From NCBI GenBank assembly GCA_903876445.1, contig CAIQZX010000091.1, positions 1 through 60,783 on the forward strand: DNA of 60,783 nucleotides, read 5' to 3'. How positions within the stretch are numbered: the stretch's first letter is position 1; every line of letters begins with the position of its first letter. The notes beneath the pieces were generated by a model. That model saw only the letters and a program-made list of their open reading frames with translations. It made no database searches and was not told the origin of the DNA. The stretch is from an uncultured Pseudomonadota bacterium (GTDB taxonomy: Bacteria; Pseudomonadota; Gammaproteobacteria; Methylococcales; Methylomonadaceae). The translations under genes were made by a program, and so were the position numbers. Below, in pieces: positions 41,994 to 53,118 of this stretch.

Positions 41994-42992
41994 ATGAAAA
42001 ATTTTATTAAAATTGTAATCATCATGTTATTGGGATTTATTGTTTTCCCCGTTCATGCTGCGAATTTGTTGAGTGACAACAAGCAGCCGCCAACTACTAA
42101 TCCGGCACAGTCGTTGAGCAGGGATGCGGTTTGTACCCGTTGTCATGATGAAACTGAAAATAAGCCAATCCTTTCTATTTACCAAACAGCTCATGGTAAT
42201 AAAGGCGATTCGAGAACCCCTTCATGTCAAACGTGTCACGGCGAAAGTGACTCACATATTAGAGGTGACCAGCAACAGAAAGTAAGACCGCGTCCTGATT
42301 TTACCTTTGCAGAAAAATCTCAAACTTATCCGGCATCACCAGCTGAAGCTAGAAGTGGGCAATGTATTTCTTGTCACGAAAACGGTTTGCGTAATCATTG
42401 GGCGGGCAGCCAACATCAAAGCCAAGGCGTGGCGTGTAACTCTTGTCACACCGTTCATACACCTCGCGATAAAGTGTTAGCAAAAACGACGCAACCCGAT
42501 GTTTGTTTTACTTGCCACAAAAGTCAACGTGCTGAATCTCATTTGTTTTCAACTCATCCGATTCAAGCGGGTAAAACCTCCTGTTCAGATTGCCACAACC
42601 CGCATGGTTCAACAGGTCCTAAATTGTTGATTAAGAATTCAATAAATGAAACCTGTTACACCTGCCATGCTGAAAAACGTGGTCCATTCTTATGGGAACA
42701 TTCACCTGTTTTCGACGATTGTACAAATTGCCACACACCACATGGTTCTAATAATTCACCATTGTTAAAAACACGCGCTCCGTGGTTGTGCCAAGAATGC
42801 CATACTGCTGACCACGCCAATACGGTAGACAGTGGAGCAAATTTAATCGGCGGTGATGTCACCACTATTAACGGCAATCAACCAGCGGCGAGTTTAAATC
42901 CAAGAGCGCAAGCGAATGGGCGTGCTTGTTTGAGTTGTCATTCCATGATTCATGGTTCTAATCATCCAGCGGGTGCTAAGTTCAACCGTTGA
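41994..42992 (+). CDS. Decaheme c-type cytochrome, MtrA/DmsE/PioA-like
   Basis: Signal peptide and 10 CxxCH motifs (CTRCH, CQTCH, CISCH, CNSCH, CFTCH, CSDCH, CYTCH, CTNCH, CQECH, CLSCH); MtrB-like porin downstream. Confidence 0.93.
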   Translation: MKNFIKIVIIMLLGFIVFPVHAANLLSDNKQPPTTNPAQSLSRDAVCTRCHDETENKPILSIYQTAHGNKGDSRTPSCQTCHGESDSHIRGDQQQKVRPRPDFTFAEKSQTYPASPAEARSGQCISCHENGLRNHWAGSQHQSQGVACNSCHTVHTPRDKVLAKTTQPDVCFTCHKSQRAESHLFSTHPIQAGKTSCSDCHNPHGSTGPKLLIKNSINETCYTCHAEKRGPFLWEHSPVFDDCTNCHTPHGSNNSPLLKTRAPWLCQECHTADHANTVDSGANLIGGDVTTINGNQPAASLNPRAQANGRACLSCHSMIHGSNHPAGAKFNR

Positions 42993-43320
42993 CATCCTCC
43001 CCGCCCTAAAGGGAACGGGGATTCCTAGGTTTCGCAATCTAGGTTTCTGTTTCAAAGAGTGTAGCTCGGGGGTAGCTTGGTTATCGCCGTAAAATCCCAG
43101 AGGGAATTTTACGGTGTCGAACCAACCCATATTCCCCCAAGACTCACACACTCTCCGGAGACTTAACATACCGCAAGCCCTGCGGTAGGTCTAAAAAGAC
43201 GGAGTTATTTTATAACAGTAAGTAAGCACAACGCAAACAGGAGAATGCGTGATTGAGGGCGGCTTATCGCCGCCGCGCTTACCTCCCCGCACTGAACGGC
43301 GGGGTATCACGCGCAATTTG
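42990..43320 (+). mobile_element. ORF-less IS200/IS605-like element with large structured RNA candidate (IscB/HEARO- or TnpB-type omega-RNA-like)
   Basis: Begins at TTGACATCCTCCCCGCCCTAAAGGGAACGGGG; nested ~100-nt stem 43056-43154; further hairpins CCGCAAGCCCTGCGG, GGCGGCTTATCGCCGCC, CCCCGCACTGAACGGCGGGG; ends at the mtrB-like ATG. Confidence 0.7.
43056..43154 (+). ncRNA. Nested multi-segment stem-loop inside the element (candidate omega-RNA scaffold)
   Basis: AGAGTGT/ACACTCT, GGGGG/CCCCC, TTGGTT/AACCAA and CCGTAAAATCCC-AGA-GGG(A)ATTTTACGG pair concentrically. Confidence 0.6.
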
Positions 43321-45762
43321 ATGAACAATAATTTTTTAATTGTTAGAACAGCGGCTTTGATGAGTTGTGCCATTTTTTCTGTTTGCACTTTCGCGGCAGA
43401 GGATGCGGCAGAATCCGAAACTGCAGAATTAACAAAACCTAAAAGCACCGTTGAGTTTGGTGTAGGTGGCGTAACCGATTCGTCGTGGAAATTTGGTCAA
43501 TACAATGGTTTGAATGATAGTGGTGTTTATGGCATCGGTAATTTTGATATTCGTGGTGGCGCAGCTTATGACAGTGACGACGCTACTCGTTGGCGTTTAA
43601 CTGGTAAAGACATCGGTTTGGATACTCGTAATTTTACTGGTGAGTATAAAGACCAAGGGCATTACAAACTTAATTTTGATTATGACGAGTTACAAGTAAA
43701 TCGTAATGGTAGCTATTTAACACCTTATTTAGGTGTTGGCGGTAATAATTTGAATTTGCCTAACTGGACACCCCCAGCCGCAAATAATATGCGAGCTTTG
43801 CCGTCAACTGACTTGCCGGATTTTCATACTGTTAGCATGGAAACAACACGCAAAAAAATTGATGGTGGTTTTAGCTATTTCCTAACTGACCACTGGGAAG
43901 TACAAGCCAGTGTGCGCCATGAAGATAAAAATGGCTTGCAAGCTCTCGGTGCGCCGATTGTCGCTGCACGTTCGATTATTTTACCGAATCCAATTTCTCA
44001 ATCAACCGAACAAATTAACGCCAGCATGAAATACAACGGCGAAAAAGGCTTTGGTCAATTCGCTTATTATGGTTCGTTATTTCATAACGACATTAACGGT
44101 GTGTTGTTTCAAAATCCTTTTGCAGCAGGTCAACCTGCTTTTGGGCGTATGAGCAGCGCACCCGATAACCAATTTCATCAGTTTAGTTTAACGGGTGGAT
44201 ATAACTTCACCACCAACACTAAATTAGTCGCTAATGGTTCGTATGCTAGAAATTGGCAAACTCAATCATTCTTACCTTATAACACTGCCAATGATAGTGG
44301 TGGATTTTTACCAGTTTCAAATCTAAATGGTGATGTAGAAACGAAAACCGCTAATTTGAAATTAACGCATCGTGTAAATAGTGATTTCAATGTTGCATCG
44401 GCTTATAAATATGACGAGCGCGAAAATAACACGCCCATCAATTTGTACAATTTCAATGATGTTGATAGTGTTATTGCTACCGGAACTACACCGACTAATT
44501 TCCGTAGCAACACGCCATACAGTAAACGTATCAATCAAGGTAATTTAGATGCCAATTATTCGTTCGCTAAAGGTCAATGGCTAAAAGCAGGCTACGAAAT
44601 TCAAAACATTGATCGTTGGTGCAACGGCACTTGGATTTCTTGTGTTGATACAGGAACCACTCTCGAAAATACAGGTAGAATTGATTATCGCGGTAGTTTT
44701 CTGGACAAATTCAACGGCAAATTGGGTTACGCTTATTCGCATCGTACCGCCGATAATTACAATCAAGATAATGGAGCTTGGGCATCGTATCCCGCCACGG
44801 CTGGCAACATGGCACTTTATAATTTAATTACTCAATCAGGATTGCCTGCCTGGGGGGCGTTTTCACCTTATGCCAATGCACCGACGGCTTTGTTCCCTAA
44901 TAATAATGCCGCTACGACGGGAAATTTAGCGAATAACTCAATGGATATAAACGGTCTTGGACGATTCAATACATCAAATCGTGAACGTCAAAAAGTGCAT
45001 TCGTATTTAGATTATCAAGTGAATAATAAATTGTCGTTAGGCGTTGGCGGGGATTTCCGTTACGACGAATACCCTGATTCTAGTTTTGGGCTACAGTCTT
45101 CGAGAAATTGGGGAACGAATTTTGATACGAATTATAATTTTGATGAAGATACGAGTATTCAAGTGTTTTATTCGTACCAAGATATTTTAACGAATACAGC
45201 AGGAATGTCTTACGGTGCAAATTCCAATTCCAGCACAGCTAGCATTGGTGGCGTAGCGACTGCGGCAACGCTTTCTGGTGGCTGTTTTTCTAGTGTTCAA
45301 GCAATGAACAATAGTGCGAAAACAGATCCTTGTCGTAATTGGTTCACCAATATGAACGACAACATAGATACTGTTGGTTTTGGAGTAAAACACAAAGGAT
45401 TCTTCGGCGGTAAATTAGATATGAACGGGGATTTTGTTTATAGTTTTGCTCGAACATTGATTGGCGTTGATGGTGGAAGTTATACACAATTAACGGGACA
45501 GCCTAATTATTACTACACTCGCGCCGCCGATATGCCAACCGTTAAAACACAAACCTTCCAATTCAAATTAAACGCAAAATACATTATCAATAAACCTTCA
45601 GCGATTCATTTAAGTTATATGTATCAGCATTTGTTTAGCAGCGATTATATTTACACTGGAATGCAGCCAGCCGGAACCCCAACGGGCGTTGTGCCAACAT
45701 CTGAACAATCGCCAACGTATTCTATCCATGCGATAGGGTTATCTTATATCTATAATTTTTAA
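43321..45762 (+). CDS. MtrB/PioB-like decaheme-associated outer-membrane beta-barrel
   Basis: Signal peptide; VEFGVGGVTDSSWKFGQYNGLNDSGVYGIGNFDIRGG; repeated beta-strand pattern; downstream of decaheme cytochrome; C-terminal aromatic YIYNF. Confidence 0.9.
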   Translation: MNNNFLIVRTAALMSCAIFSVCTFAAEDAAESETAELTKPKSTVEFGVGGVTDSSWKFGQYNGLNDSGVYGIGNFDIRGGAAYDSDDATRWRLTGKDIGLDTRNFTGEYKDQGHYKLNFDYDELQVNRNGSYLTPYLGVGGNNLNLPNWTPPAANNMRALPSTDLPDFHTVSMETTRKKIDGGFSYFLTDHWEVQASVRHEDKNGLQALGAPIVAARSIILPNPISQSTEQINASMKYNGEKGFGQFAYYGSLFHNDINGVLFQNPFAAGQPAFGRMSSAPDNQFHQFSLTGGYNFTTNTKLVANGSYARNWQTQSFLPYNTANDSGGFLPVSNLNGDVETKTANLKLTHRVNSDFNVASAYKYDERENNTPINLYNFNDVDSVIATGTTPTNFRSNTPYSKRINQGNLDANYSFAKGQWLKAGYEIQNIDRWCNGTWISCVDTGTTLENTGRIDYRGSFLDKFNGKLGYAYSHRTADNYNQDNGAWASYPATAGNMALYNLITQSGLPAWGAFSPYANAPTALFPNNNAATTGNLANNSMDINGLGRFNTSNRERQKVHSYLDYQVNNKLSLGVGGDFRYDEYPDSSFGLQSSRNWGTNFDTNYNFDEDTSIQVFYSYQDILTNTAGMSYGANSNSSTASIGGVATAATLSGGCFSSVQAMNNSAKTDPCRNWFTNMNDNIDTVGFGVKHKGFFGGKLDMNGDFVYSFARTLIGVDGGSYTQLTGQPNYYYTRAADMPTVKTQTFQFKLNAKYIINKPSAIHLSYMYQHLFSSDYIYTGMQPAGTPTGVVPTSEQSPTYSIHAIGLSYIYNF

Positions 45763-45771
45763 GGAGCGATT

Positions 45772-46497
45772 ATGATTGAACCAAGGGATGATTTAACGCT
45801 GGGAAAATTATCGTTAACGTACCGTGTTTTGTTCACGAGTTTTTTGTTAGTGGTTGGTTTAGGTTTGATGATGGCTGGAGCGCAAATTATGTTGACTCAC
45901 GGCATGGCAGATGGCAAACCCGGTTTATCGATGAACGATATTGTGTACAGTTATTACGGTAATCGTTCGGGGTCTAAATTAGAATCCGCTCTCACAGGAA
46001 AAATGAAAGGGAAAGCCGATGACAATGTGAAATTTACCATGATTCAATGGGTGCGCGATGGCGCGTCTGAGACTGAATGGGAAAAAGTAGCACCTTTATT
46101 TGCAAAAAATTGCGCGTCTTGTCATGACGAAGAATCGGGTTTACCTGAAGTCGCTAAATTGGAAGTTGCTAAAAGTTTAGCTGAAGTTGATCATGGTGCG
46201 AGCATTGCGTCATTAACGCGAGTTTCTCACATTCATTTATTTGGAATTAGTTTTATTTTCCTATTCGTCGGTTGGATTTTCGGTATGGCGGAATTCAATC
46301 AAGTATGGAAATTGATTTTAATTTCAACACCATTTGCCTTTTTAGTGTTAGATGTGGCTTCGTGGTGGTTAACTAAATTCTATCCCACTTGTGCATGGTT
46401 CACTATGATTGGTGGCTTTGGTTATAGCGTCGCCGCGATTGTGATGTTTGTTACCTGTTTTGCTCAAATGTGGTTGCCTCGTTGGACACAAAAATAA
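45772..46497 (+). CDS. 4-TM inner-membrane protein with one CxxCH heme motif
   Basis: Predicted N-terminal TM, periplasmic CASCH, three further TM helices with TM-embedded His (SHIHLFGISF). Confidence 0.75.
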   Translation: MIEPRDDLTLGKLSLTYRVLFTSFLLVVGLGLMMAGAQIMLTHGMADGKPGLSMNDIVYSYYGNRSGSKLESALTGKMKGKADDNVKFTMIQWVRDGASETEWEKVAPLFAKNCASCHDEESGLPEVAKLEVAKSLAEVDHGASIASLTRVSHIHLFGISFIFLFVGWIFGMAEFNQVWKLILISTPFAFLVLDVASWWLTKFYPTCAWFTMIGGFGYSVAAIVMFVTCFAQMWLPRWTQK

Positions 46498-46518
46498 ATT
46501 CATAGTTTTAGAAATTTT

Positions 46519-46545
46519 AGAAGTGTAAACGAAATTTACACTTCT
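46519..46545 (+). terminator. Rho-independent terminator candidate after EET gene cluster
   Basis: AGAAGTGTAAA-cgaaa-TTTACACTTCT followed by GAATTTTTAG. Confidence 0.75.
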
Positions 46546-46723
46546 GAATTTTTAGTCACTGCGTGTAATTTTCGCACTTTCTCGTATTCATCTAGTATCA
46601 CCGGATTTTGGGTAAGAAAAACATTTCCTCAAGTCACTCAAAACACTTTCGTTCTCATGCTTGAAAATTGACTTATACTATACGCCAATTTTTAAACCCT
46701 ATAATTTTCAAGAATAAAAAAAC

Positions 46724-47689
46724 ATGGACTTAAAATTTCTCGATTTTGAACAACCAATTGCTGTTTTAGAAGCTAAAATTGAAGAGCTTCGTAATGTACA
46801 ATTTGATAATAAAATTAACATTTCAGACGCACTCAAACAGTTAGAAGGTCAAAGCGAATCGTTAACGGAATCAATTTTTGCAAATTTATCTGATTGGCAG
46901 ATTTCGCAACTTTCACGTCATCCTGGTAGACCATACACGCTAGATTATATTGATTTGATATTCTCAGATTTCCACGAATTGCATGGCGATCGTGCTTATG
47001 CGGATGATCCCGCCATCATTTGTGGTTTAGCAAAATTGGATAATGAACCGATTGTGATTATTGGGCATCAAAAAGGGCGTGATACAAAAGAAAAAATTTA
47101 TCGCAATTTTGGAATGCCGCGTCCTGAAGGTTATCGCAAAGCCTTGCGGGTGATGAAACTCGCGGAACGTTTCAAATTGCCTATTATTTGTTTAATCGAC
47201 ACACCAGGCGCATATCCTGGCATTGATGCAGAAGAACGCGGACAAAGTGAAGCAATTGCGCGAAACTTATTTGAAATGGCAAAACTGACAACGCCGATTA
47301 TTTGTACCATTATTGGCGAAGGTGGTTCGGGTGGCGCGTTAGCAATTGGTGTTGGAGATAGATTGATTATGCTTGAATATAGCACTTATTCTGTGATTTC
47401 TCCCGAAGGTTGTGCATCTATCCTTTGGAAAAGTGCCGATAAATCACAACTTGCGGCTGAAGCAATGGGAATTACCGCCGACCGAATTCGTGAACAAGGC
47501 TTTTTAGATGAAGTCGTGCGTGAACCGTTAGGTGGCGCACACCGTGATTTCAAAACCACGGCTTCAAATTTGAAAAATACATTAACGCATCATCTAAATG
47601 AACTAAAACGCCAAGACATTCATACATTACTCGAAAAACGTTATCAGCGCATTATGAGTTTTGGTGTATTCGAAGAAACAAGTAAATAG
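46724..47689 (+). CDS. accA: Acetyl-CoA carboxylase carboxyltransferase subunit alpha
   Basis: [47 protein letters not shown]. Confidence 0.98.
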   Translation: MDLKFLDFEQPIAVLEAKIEELRNVQFDNKINISDALKQLEGQSESLTESIFANLSDWQISQLSRHPGRPYTLDYIDLIFSDFHELHGDRAYADDPAIICGLAKLDNEPIVIIGHQKGRDTKEKIYRNFGMPRPEGYRKALRVMKLAERFKLPIICLIDTPGAYPGIDAEERGQSEAIARNLFEMAKLTTPIICTIIGEGGSGGALAIGVGDRLIMLEYSTYSVISPEGCASILWKSADKSQLAAEAMGITADRIREQGFLDEVVREPLGGAHRDFKTTASNLKNTLTHHLNELKRQDIHTLLEKRYQRIMSFGVFEETSK

Positions 47690-47700
47690 GTCTATGTCAG

Positions 47701-49311
47701 GTGAAAAGTGAATTTAATTTTGACGTTTTAGTTATTGGCAGCGGTGGTGCAGGTTTGACCTTAGCACTTAAACTTGCAAATTCTCATACCAACGTTGCCG
47801 TATTGTCGAAATTTGCCTTAACAGCAGGCAGCACTTATTACGCACAGGGTGGAATTTCGGCAGTTTTTGACGCGAATGATTCGTTGGAATCACATTTAAA
47901 CGATACGCTCGATTCTGGCGCGGGTTTGTGTGATGAAGAAATTGTGAGATTAACTGTTAATCATGGAAAAGAATCGATTGATTGGTTACGCGAACAAGGC
48001 GTTTTATTCACTGAAGAGCAAACAATAAATGGTGAAACTAAACTTCATCTAAATCGTGAAGGCGGACATTCTCATCGCCGTGTTGTCCACACAGCGGACG
48101 CAACGGGCAAAGCGGTTTCACTTTCACTTATAGAGCGTGCTGAAGAAAATTCAAACATCACACTTTTTGAAAATCACAATATCATTGATTTAATTACCGA
48201 AAATAATTGCTGCGTTGGGGCGTATGTTTTCAATAGTAGAAAACAAAAAGTCGAAACGTTTGCCGCAAAAATTATTGTGTTAGCAACGGGCGGGGCAAGT
48301 AAAGCCTACTTATATAGCACAAATCCACAAAGCTCAACGGGTGACGGTATGGCAGTTGCTTGGCGTGCTGGTTGTCGGGTGAGTAATTTGGAATTTATGC
48401 AATTTCATCCAACCTGTCTTTATCATCCAGCTGGGCATTCATTTTTGATTAGTGAAGCCGTGCGTGGGGAAGGTGGGCGTTTGATTTTGCCAGATGGTTC
48501 TGCATTTATGCACCATTTTGACGAACGTGGCGAACTTGCCCCGCGTGATATTGTGGCGCGAGCCATTGATCATGAAATGAAAAAACGCGGCATTGATTGT
48601 GTGTATTTAGATATTAGTCACAGACCCGCATCATTTATTCGTGAACATTTTCCGAACATTTATCAACAGTGTTTAGAATTCGATATAGATATGACTCAAC
48701 AACCCATTCCTGTTGTTCCAGCCGCACATTATACTTGTGGCGGTGTTTTAACCGATAGTTTTGCACGAACAGACATTGAAAATTTGTATGCTGTTGGCGA
48801 GGTCGCTTGCACTGGATTGCACGGGGCAAATCGCATGGCAAGTAATTCACTTTTGGAATGTTTAGTTTTTGCTGAACGCGCAAGCGAGGACATTAAGCAA
48901 AAATTACCTACTTTAACAATGCCAAAAAATTTACCATTTTGGGATGAATCAAAAGTGAGTGATTCCGATGAAGAAGTGGTTGTTTCTCATAATTGGAACG
49001 AATTACGGCATTTTATGTGGGATTATGTTGGCATTGTAAGAACAGATAAACGTTTATATCGTGCCATGAATCGTGTCGAATTATTAAAAAAAGAAATCGC
49101 AGAGTATTACGCGCATTTTCGTGTCACCAGTGATTTATTAGAATTGCGAAATTTAGTAATTGTTGCTGAACTCATTATTCGCTGCGCTCAACAACGCAAA
49201 GAAAGCCGTGGTTTGCATTACACGCTAGATTACCCGCAAACGGATAACTCGAAACCCGCACAGAACACAGTTTTGAAGCCAGATTCTTCTTGTACGCCGC
49301 ACTCAAAATAA
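47701..49311 (+). CDS. nadB: L-aspartate oxidase (GTG start)
   Basis: [70 protein letters not shown]. Confidence 0.97.
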   Translation: MKSEFNFDVLVIGSGGAGLTLALKLANSHTNVAVLSKFALTAGSTYYAQGGISAVFDANDSLESHLNDTLDSGAGLCDEEIVRLTVNHGKESIDWLREQGVLFTEEQTINGETKLHLNREGGHSHRRVVHTADATGKAVSLSLIERAEENSNITLFENHNIIDLITENNCCVGAYVFNSRKQKVETFAAKIIVLATGGASKAYLYSTNPQSSTGDGMAVAWRAGCRVSNLEFMQFHPTCLYHPAGHSFLISEAVRGEGGRLILPDGSAFMHHFDERGELAPRDIVARAIDHEMKKRGIDCVYLDISHRPASFIREHFPNIYQQCLEFDIDMTQQPIPVVPAAHYTCGGVLTDSFARTDIENLYAVGEVACTGLHGANRMASNSLLECLVFAERASEDIKQKLPTLTMPKNLPFWDESKVSDSDEEVVVSHNWNELRHFMWDYVGIVRTDKRLYRAMNRVELLKKEIAEYYAHFRVTSDLLELRNLVIVAELIIRCAQQRKESRGLHYTLDYPQTDNSKPAQNTVLKPDSSCTPHSK

Positions 49312-49521
49312 TCTGCGTGAAATAATTCAAACAACGGTTTGCAGATGTCAATTCACCGAAAAATTTTTTGTTAAAAAACAATAATTATATTTTTATGGTA
49401 TACGGTTTGCTTAAATTCAGGATTTATAGCGCATTTTAATTACAACAAAATCCATTTTGAATAAATAATTGAAATGACACAGCGAGTTATATAAAACTCA
49501 CTTTTCGGAAATTAGGTTACT

Positions 49522-51957
49522 ATGTTTTTTAAAAATCTCCCCATTAGACGTAAGTTGTTATCAATGTTGGTTTTGCCTATTCTGAGTCTTCTTGTTTTTA
49601 GCGGCATGATAATTTTTGACCGCATTCATCAAGTTCATCTTTCACGACAATTGATTAACGACGCAGATTTTTTCGCCGAAATTGGTAGCACGACTCATAA
49701 TCTCCAAAAAGAACGCGGTACAAGTGTTGCTTTTGTAAGCAGTAAAGGCGAAAAAATGGCGGACAAATTGCCGGCATTACGCGATGAAAGTGATAAATCG
49801 ATTCAATTATTAACGCAAGACATTACTAATCGTATTAGCCTTAATCAAGACAATCAAATCATGCAAAATACATTGGAAATGCTGAATAAATTGCCGGATT
49901 TACGAAAAAAAACCAATGAATTACAAATAGATGGACTTTCTTGTGCTGCACAATATACGGGTATTATTCAATCTCTTTTAGAACTGACTACAAATGTTGG
50001 TAAATTCTCAAAAAATGCTGAAATCATGCGCGGCGCAAATACTTATTCCGCATATTTGAATATGAAAGAACGTGCAGGACGAGAGCGAGCGATTTTAGCG
50101 GGTATTTTTGCGATTGATAAAATGGATACCGCCCATGTGTTAAAACTATCTGCAAATTTGGGAGAGGCTAACGCGAGTTATTTACAATTCATGCAAATTG
50201 CTACGCCCGCACAAATTGATTTTCATAAATCTACCGTCACCGGAAAATCTGTTCTTGAAGTCGAAACCATGCGTAAGCACGCACTGGAATCAAATTTAGA
50301 CACGCCATTAGGAATTGATAACGCTTATTGGTTTGAACAAGCAACGGCTCGTATTAACTTAATGAAAAAAGTCGAAGATAAATTAGTCGCTGACTTACTT
50401 GTGAGTGCAAACGACATTAAGGCGAGTGCTATGGCAATAGCCATCACGATTTCGATTTTGGTTTTACTTTTGTTGATTGCGACAGCTTTTTTGATTAGTA
50501 ATGTGGCATTTTCGATTATACGTCCATTGGATTTGATGAAAAGTACATTGATTGAGGTAAATAAAACGGGAAATTATTCTAAAAAATTAGATTACGATTC
50601 ACATGACGAAATTGGACAAATGGCAATTGCGTTTAATAACATGATGATGGCGTTGCAATTAGTGTTATTTAATGTCAATAACGTGATGAAATCCGTTTCA
50701 CACGGTGAATTTACGGTAAGTGTTGATGTTAATGCGAACGGTGATTTAAACGAATTGAAAAATAACGTCAATCAAACTGTCGGGCAAATTAGAATCACCA
50801 TGTTTGCCTTGAATGATGTCATGAATTCTTTATATAACGCAGATTTTGCAAAAGTGATTGTTGCAAACGTTAAAGGAAATTATAAGCAAATTATTGATCA
50901 AGCTATTCAATCTCAAGACGCATTACGCATTATGCTTGGTGATATTGGCGAGGTTATGCAATATGTTGCAGAAGGCGATTTAAATCATCGTGTAAATGCA
51001 GAAGGTCGGGGCGAATTATTGACGTTGAAAAATAATATCAACAGCACACTTGAGTCATTAGAAAGTTTAAATGACATTGTTCATGTCGCTGAAGCCTTAG
51101 CAAAAGGGGATTTAACGCAATCTATCACAAAAAATTATCCGGGTATTTTCGGTAAGGTAACAGTTAGTATTAACAATACAACTAAAAACTTAAAAAATTT
51201 AATTCAAGACGTTCATAACGCAGCGGATATTATTCATTCAGCGGCAAGAGAAATTGCAGCGGGAAATAATCATTTAGCGATTCGAACCGAACAGCAAGCC
51301 GCAAGTTTGGAAGAAACCGCTGCAAGTATGCAGGAGCTAACAAGCACCGTTAAAGAAAATAGCACCCATTCGGGTGACGCAACGAAAATGGCAAATGATG
51401 CGGCTGAAATTGCATCACGCGGTGTTAATGTGGTGAATTCAGTTGTAATAACCATGAATGAAATTAACGATTCATCACATCGAATTGTAGATATTATTTC
51501 AGTAATTGACGATATTGCTTTCCAAACCAATATCTTGGCATTGAATGCTGCTGTTGAAGCCGCAAGGGCAGGGGAGTCGGGAAAAGGATTCGCAGTGGTG
51601 GCTATTGAAGTTCGGAATTTAGCACAACGTGCGGCAAATGCGGCGGGTGAAATTAAACGGTTAATTGGCGATTCTGTAGAACGTGTTTCAGACGGCGGTA
51701 AGCAAGTCGCAAATGCAGGAAAAACAATGCAAGAAATTGTGAATTCGATTTTGATTGTCTTGGATATTATCAGTGAAATTACTCGGGCATCTTCTGAGCA
51801 AAGCGTCGGAATTGAGCAAGCAAATCAAGCGATTCGACAAATGGATGATGTGACACAACAAAATGCAGCATTAGTTGAACAGGCTGCAGCGGCAGCAGAA
51901 TCTATGGAAGACCAAACTCGCGATTTATCAAGAACATTAAGTAATTTTAAGGTGTAA
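49522..51957 (+). CDS. Methyl-accepting chemotaxis protein with NIT (nitrate/nitrite-sensing)-like domain
   Basis: NIT-like [14 protein letters not shown]...[17 protein letters not shown] segments; MCP hairpin tip [24 protein letters not shown]. Confidence 0.92.
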   Translation: MFFKNLPIRRKLLSMLVLPILSLLVFSGMIIFDRIHQVHLSRQLINDADFFAEIGSTTHNLQKERGTSVAFVSSKGEKMADKLPALRDESDKSIQLLTQDITNRISLNQDNQIMQNTLEMLNKLPDLRKKTNELQIDGLSCAAQYTGIIQSLLELTTNVGKFSKNAEIMRGANTYSAYLNMKERAGRERAILAGIFAIDKMDTAHVLKLSANLGEANASYLQFMQIATPAQIDFHKSTVTGKSVLEVETMRKHALESNLDTPLGIDNAYWFEQATARINLMKKVEDKLVADLLVSANDIKASAMAIAITISILVLLLLIATAFLISNVAFSIIRPLDLMKSTLIEVNKTGNYSKKLDYDSHDEIGQMAIAFNNMMMALQLVLFNVNNVMKSVSHGEFTVSVDVNANGDLNELKNNVNQTVGQIRITMFALNDVMNSLYNADFAKVIVANVKGNYKQIIDQAIQSQDALRIMLGDIGEVMQYVAEGDLNHRVNAEGRGELLTLKNNINSTLESLESLNDIVHVAEALAKGDLTQSITKNYPGIFGKVTVSINNTTKNLKNLIQDVHNAADIIHSAAREIAAGNNHLAIRTEQQAASLEETAASMQELTSTVKENSTHSGDATKMANDAAEIASRGVNVVNSVVITMNEINDSSHRIVDIISVIDDIAFQTNILALNAAVEAARAGESGKGFAVVAIEVRNLAQRAANAAGEIKRLIGDSVERVSDGGKQVANAGKTMQEIVNSILIVLDIISEITRASSEQSVGIEQANQAIRQMDDVTQQNAALVEQAAAAAESMEDQTRDLSRTLSNFKV

Positions 51958-52013
51958 ATGTTAAAATTTTTAGCTTTATCTATTCGTTATTTTTCATTTG
52001 GAGTCCCAATTTA

Positions 52014-52988
52014 ATGCTTGATTCAACCGTTCCACAAATTCGCCACGATTGGCACACAAACGAAATTTTAGATTTATACGCTTTGCCATTTAATGATTTG
52101 CTTTTCAAGGCACAAACTATTCACCGCGAAAATTTCAATCCTAATGAAGTTCAAATCAGTAGCTTATTGAGTATTAAAACGGGGTCATGTTCTGAAGATT
52201 GCGGTTATTGCCCACAAAGTGCGCGTTATGATTCCGGTTTAACGTCAGAGCCTTTAATGGCTATTTATGATGTTTTAAAAGCGGCGGAACAAGCAAAATC
52301 CCAAGGCGCATCCCGTTTTTGTATGGGGGCGGCTTGGCGAAAACCGAAAGATTCTGATATTGAGCGTGTTGTTGAAATGGTTCAAGGTGTAAAAGCGTTA
52401 GGCATGGAAACGTGCGTCACCTTAGGTATGTTAACTGATACGCAAACGACACGTTTAAAAGAAGGTGGTTTAGATTATTACAATCACAATTTAGATACAT
52501 CAGAAGATTATTATTCTGAAATTATTACTACTCGTACTTATAAAGATCGCTTAGATACTTTGGAGCGTGTTCGCGATGCCGGAATTAACGTCTGTTGTGG
52601 TGGAATTATTGGTATGGGCGAAAGCGATTTAGATCGCGCCAACTTATTGCTGCAATTAGCAAACTTGCCGCAACATCCAGAAAGTGTGCCAGTAAATATG
52701 TTGGTACAAGTTCAAGGTACGCCGTTAATGGGAACGGAACAACTTGACCCATTAGTTTTTGTGCGGACGATTGCGGTGGCGCGAATCATAATGCCAAAAT
52801 CACGAGTACGTTTATCTGCTGGACGAAATGAAATGAGTGATGAAATGCAGGCATTATGTTTTTTTGCTGGGGCGAATTCGATTTTTTACGGCGATAAATT
52901 ATTAACGACCGATAATCCGATGACGAATCACGATTTAAATTTATTTGCGCGTTTGGGATTGAAATCTGCTGGCTCAAGTTATGCGTAA
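52014..52988 (+). CDS. bioB: Biotin synthase
   Basis: [48 protein letters not shown]. Confidence 0.98.
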   Translation: MLDSTVPQIRHDWHTNEILDLYALPFNDLLFKAQTIHRENFNPNEVQISSLLSIKTGSCSEDCGYCPQSARYDSGLTSEPLMAIYDVLKAAEQAKSQGASRFCMGAAWRKPKDSDIERVVEMVQGVKALGMETCVTLGMLTDTQTTRLKEGGLDYYNHNLDTSEDYYSEIITTRTYKDRLDTLERVRDAGINVCCGGIIGMGESDLDRANLLLQLANLPQHPESVPVNMLVQVQGTPLMGTEQLDPLVFVRTIAVARIIMPKSRVRLSAGRNEMSDEMQALCFFAGANSIFYGDKLLTTDNPMTNHDLNLFARLGLKSAGSSYA

Positions 52989-53049
52989 GTTAAAAAAAGC
53001 GTAACGCCACTTTTTCCAAAGGATCTGGCAAACACGAATCCAAAAAAAG

Positions 53050-53094
53050 CTGGCAATAACGAATAAAAGTAATCTCTTAACGTTAAATTGCCAG
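53050..53094. terminator. Imperfect stem-loop CTGGCAAT(A)ACG...CGTT(AA)ATTGCCAG between convergent bioB and reductase genes
   Basis: Inverted repeat at a convergent gene junction. Confidence 0.4.
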
Positions 53095-53118
53095 CAGGAG
53101 GAATGAACGGTGTTCTTT

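Noticed and set aside
43056-43154. tRNA-like string (GTGTAGCTCGGGGGTAGCTTGG...GGTGTCGAACC)
   Set aside because: Does not fold as a cloverleaf: no acceptor stem, anticodon arm or proper T-loop. The pairing is better explained as one long nested stem.
43249-43320. N-terminal extension of the MtrB-like ORF (MIEGGLSPPRLPPRTERRGITRNL)
   Set aside because: Encoded by the element's palindromic right end; the ATG at 43321 gives a proper signal peptide, so the extension is treated as fortuitous.
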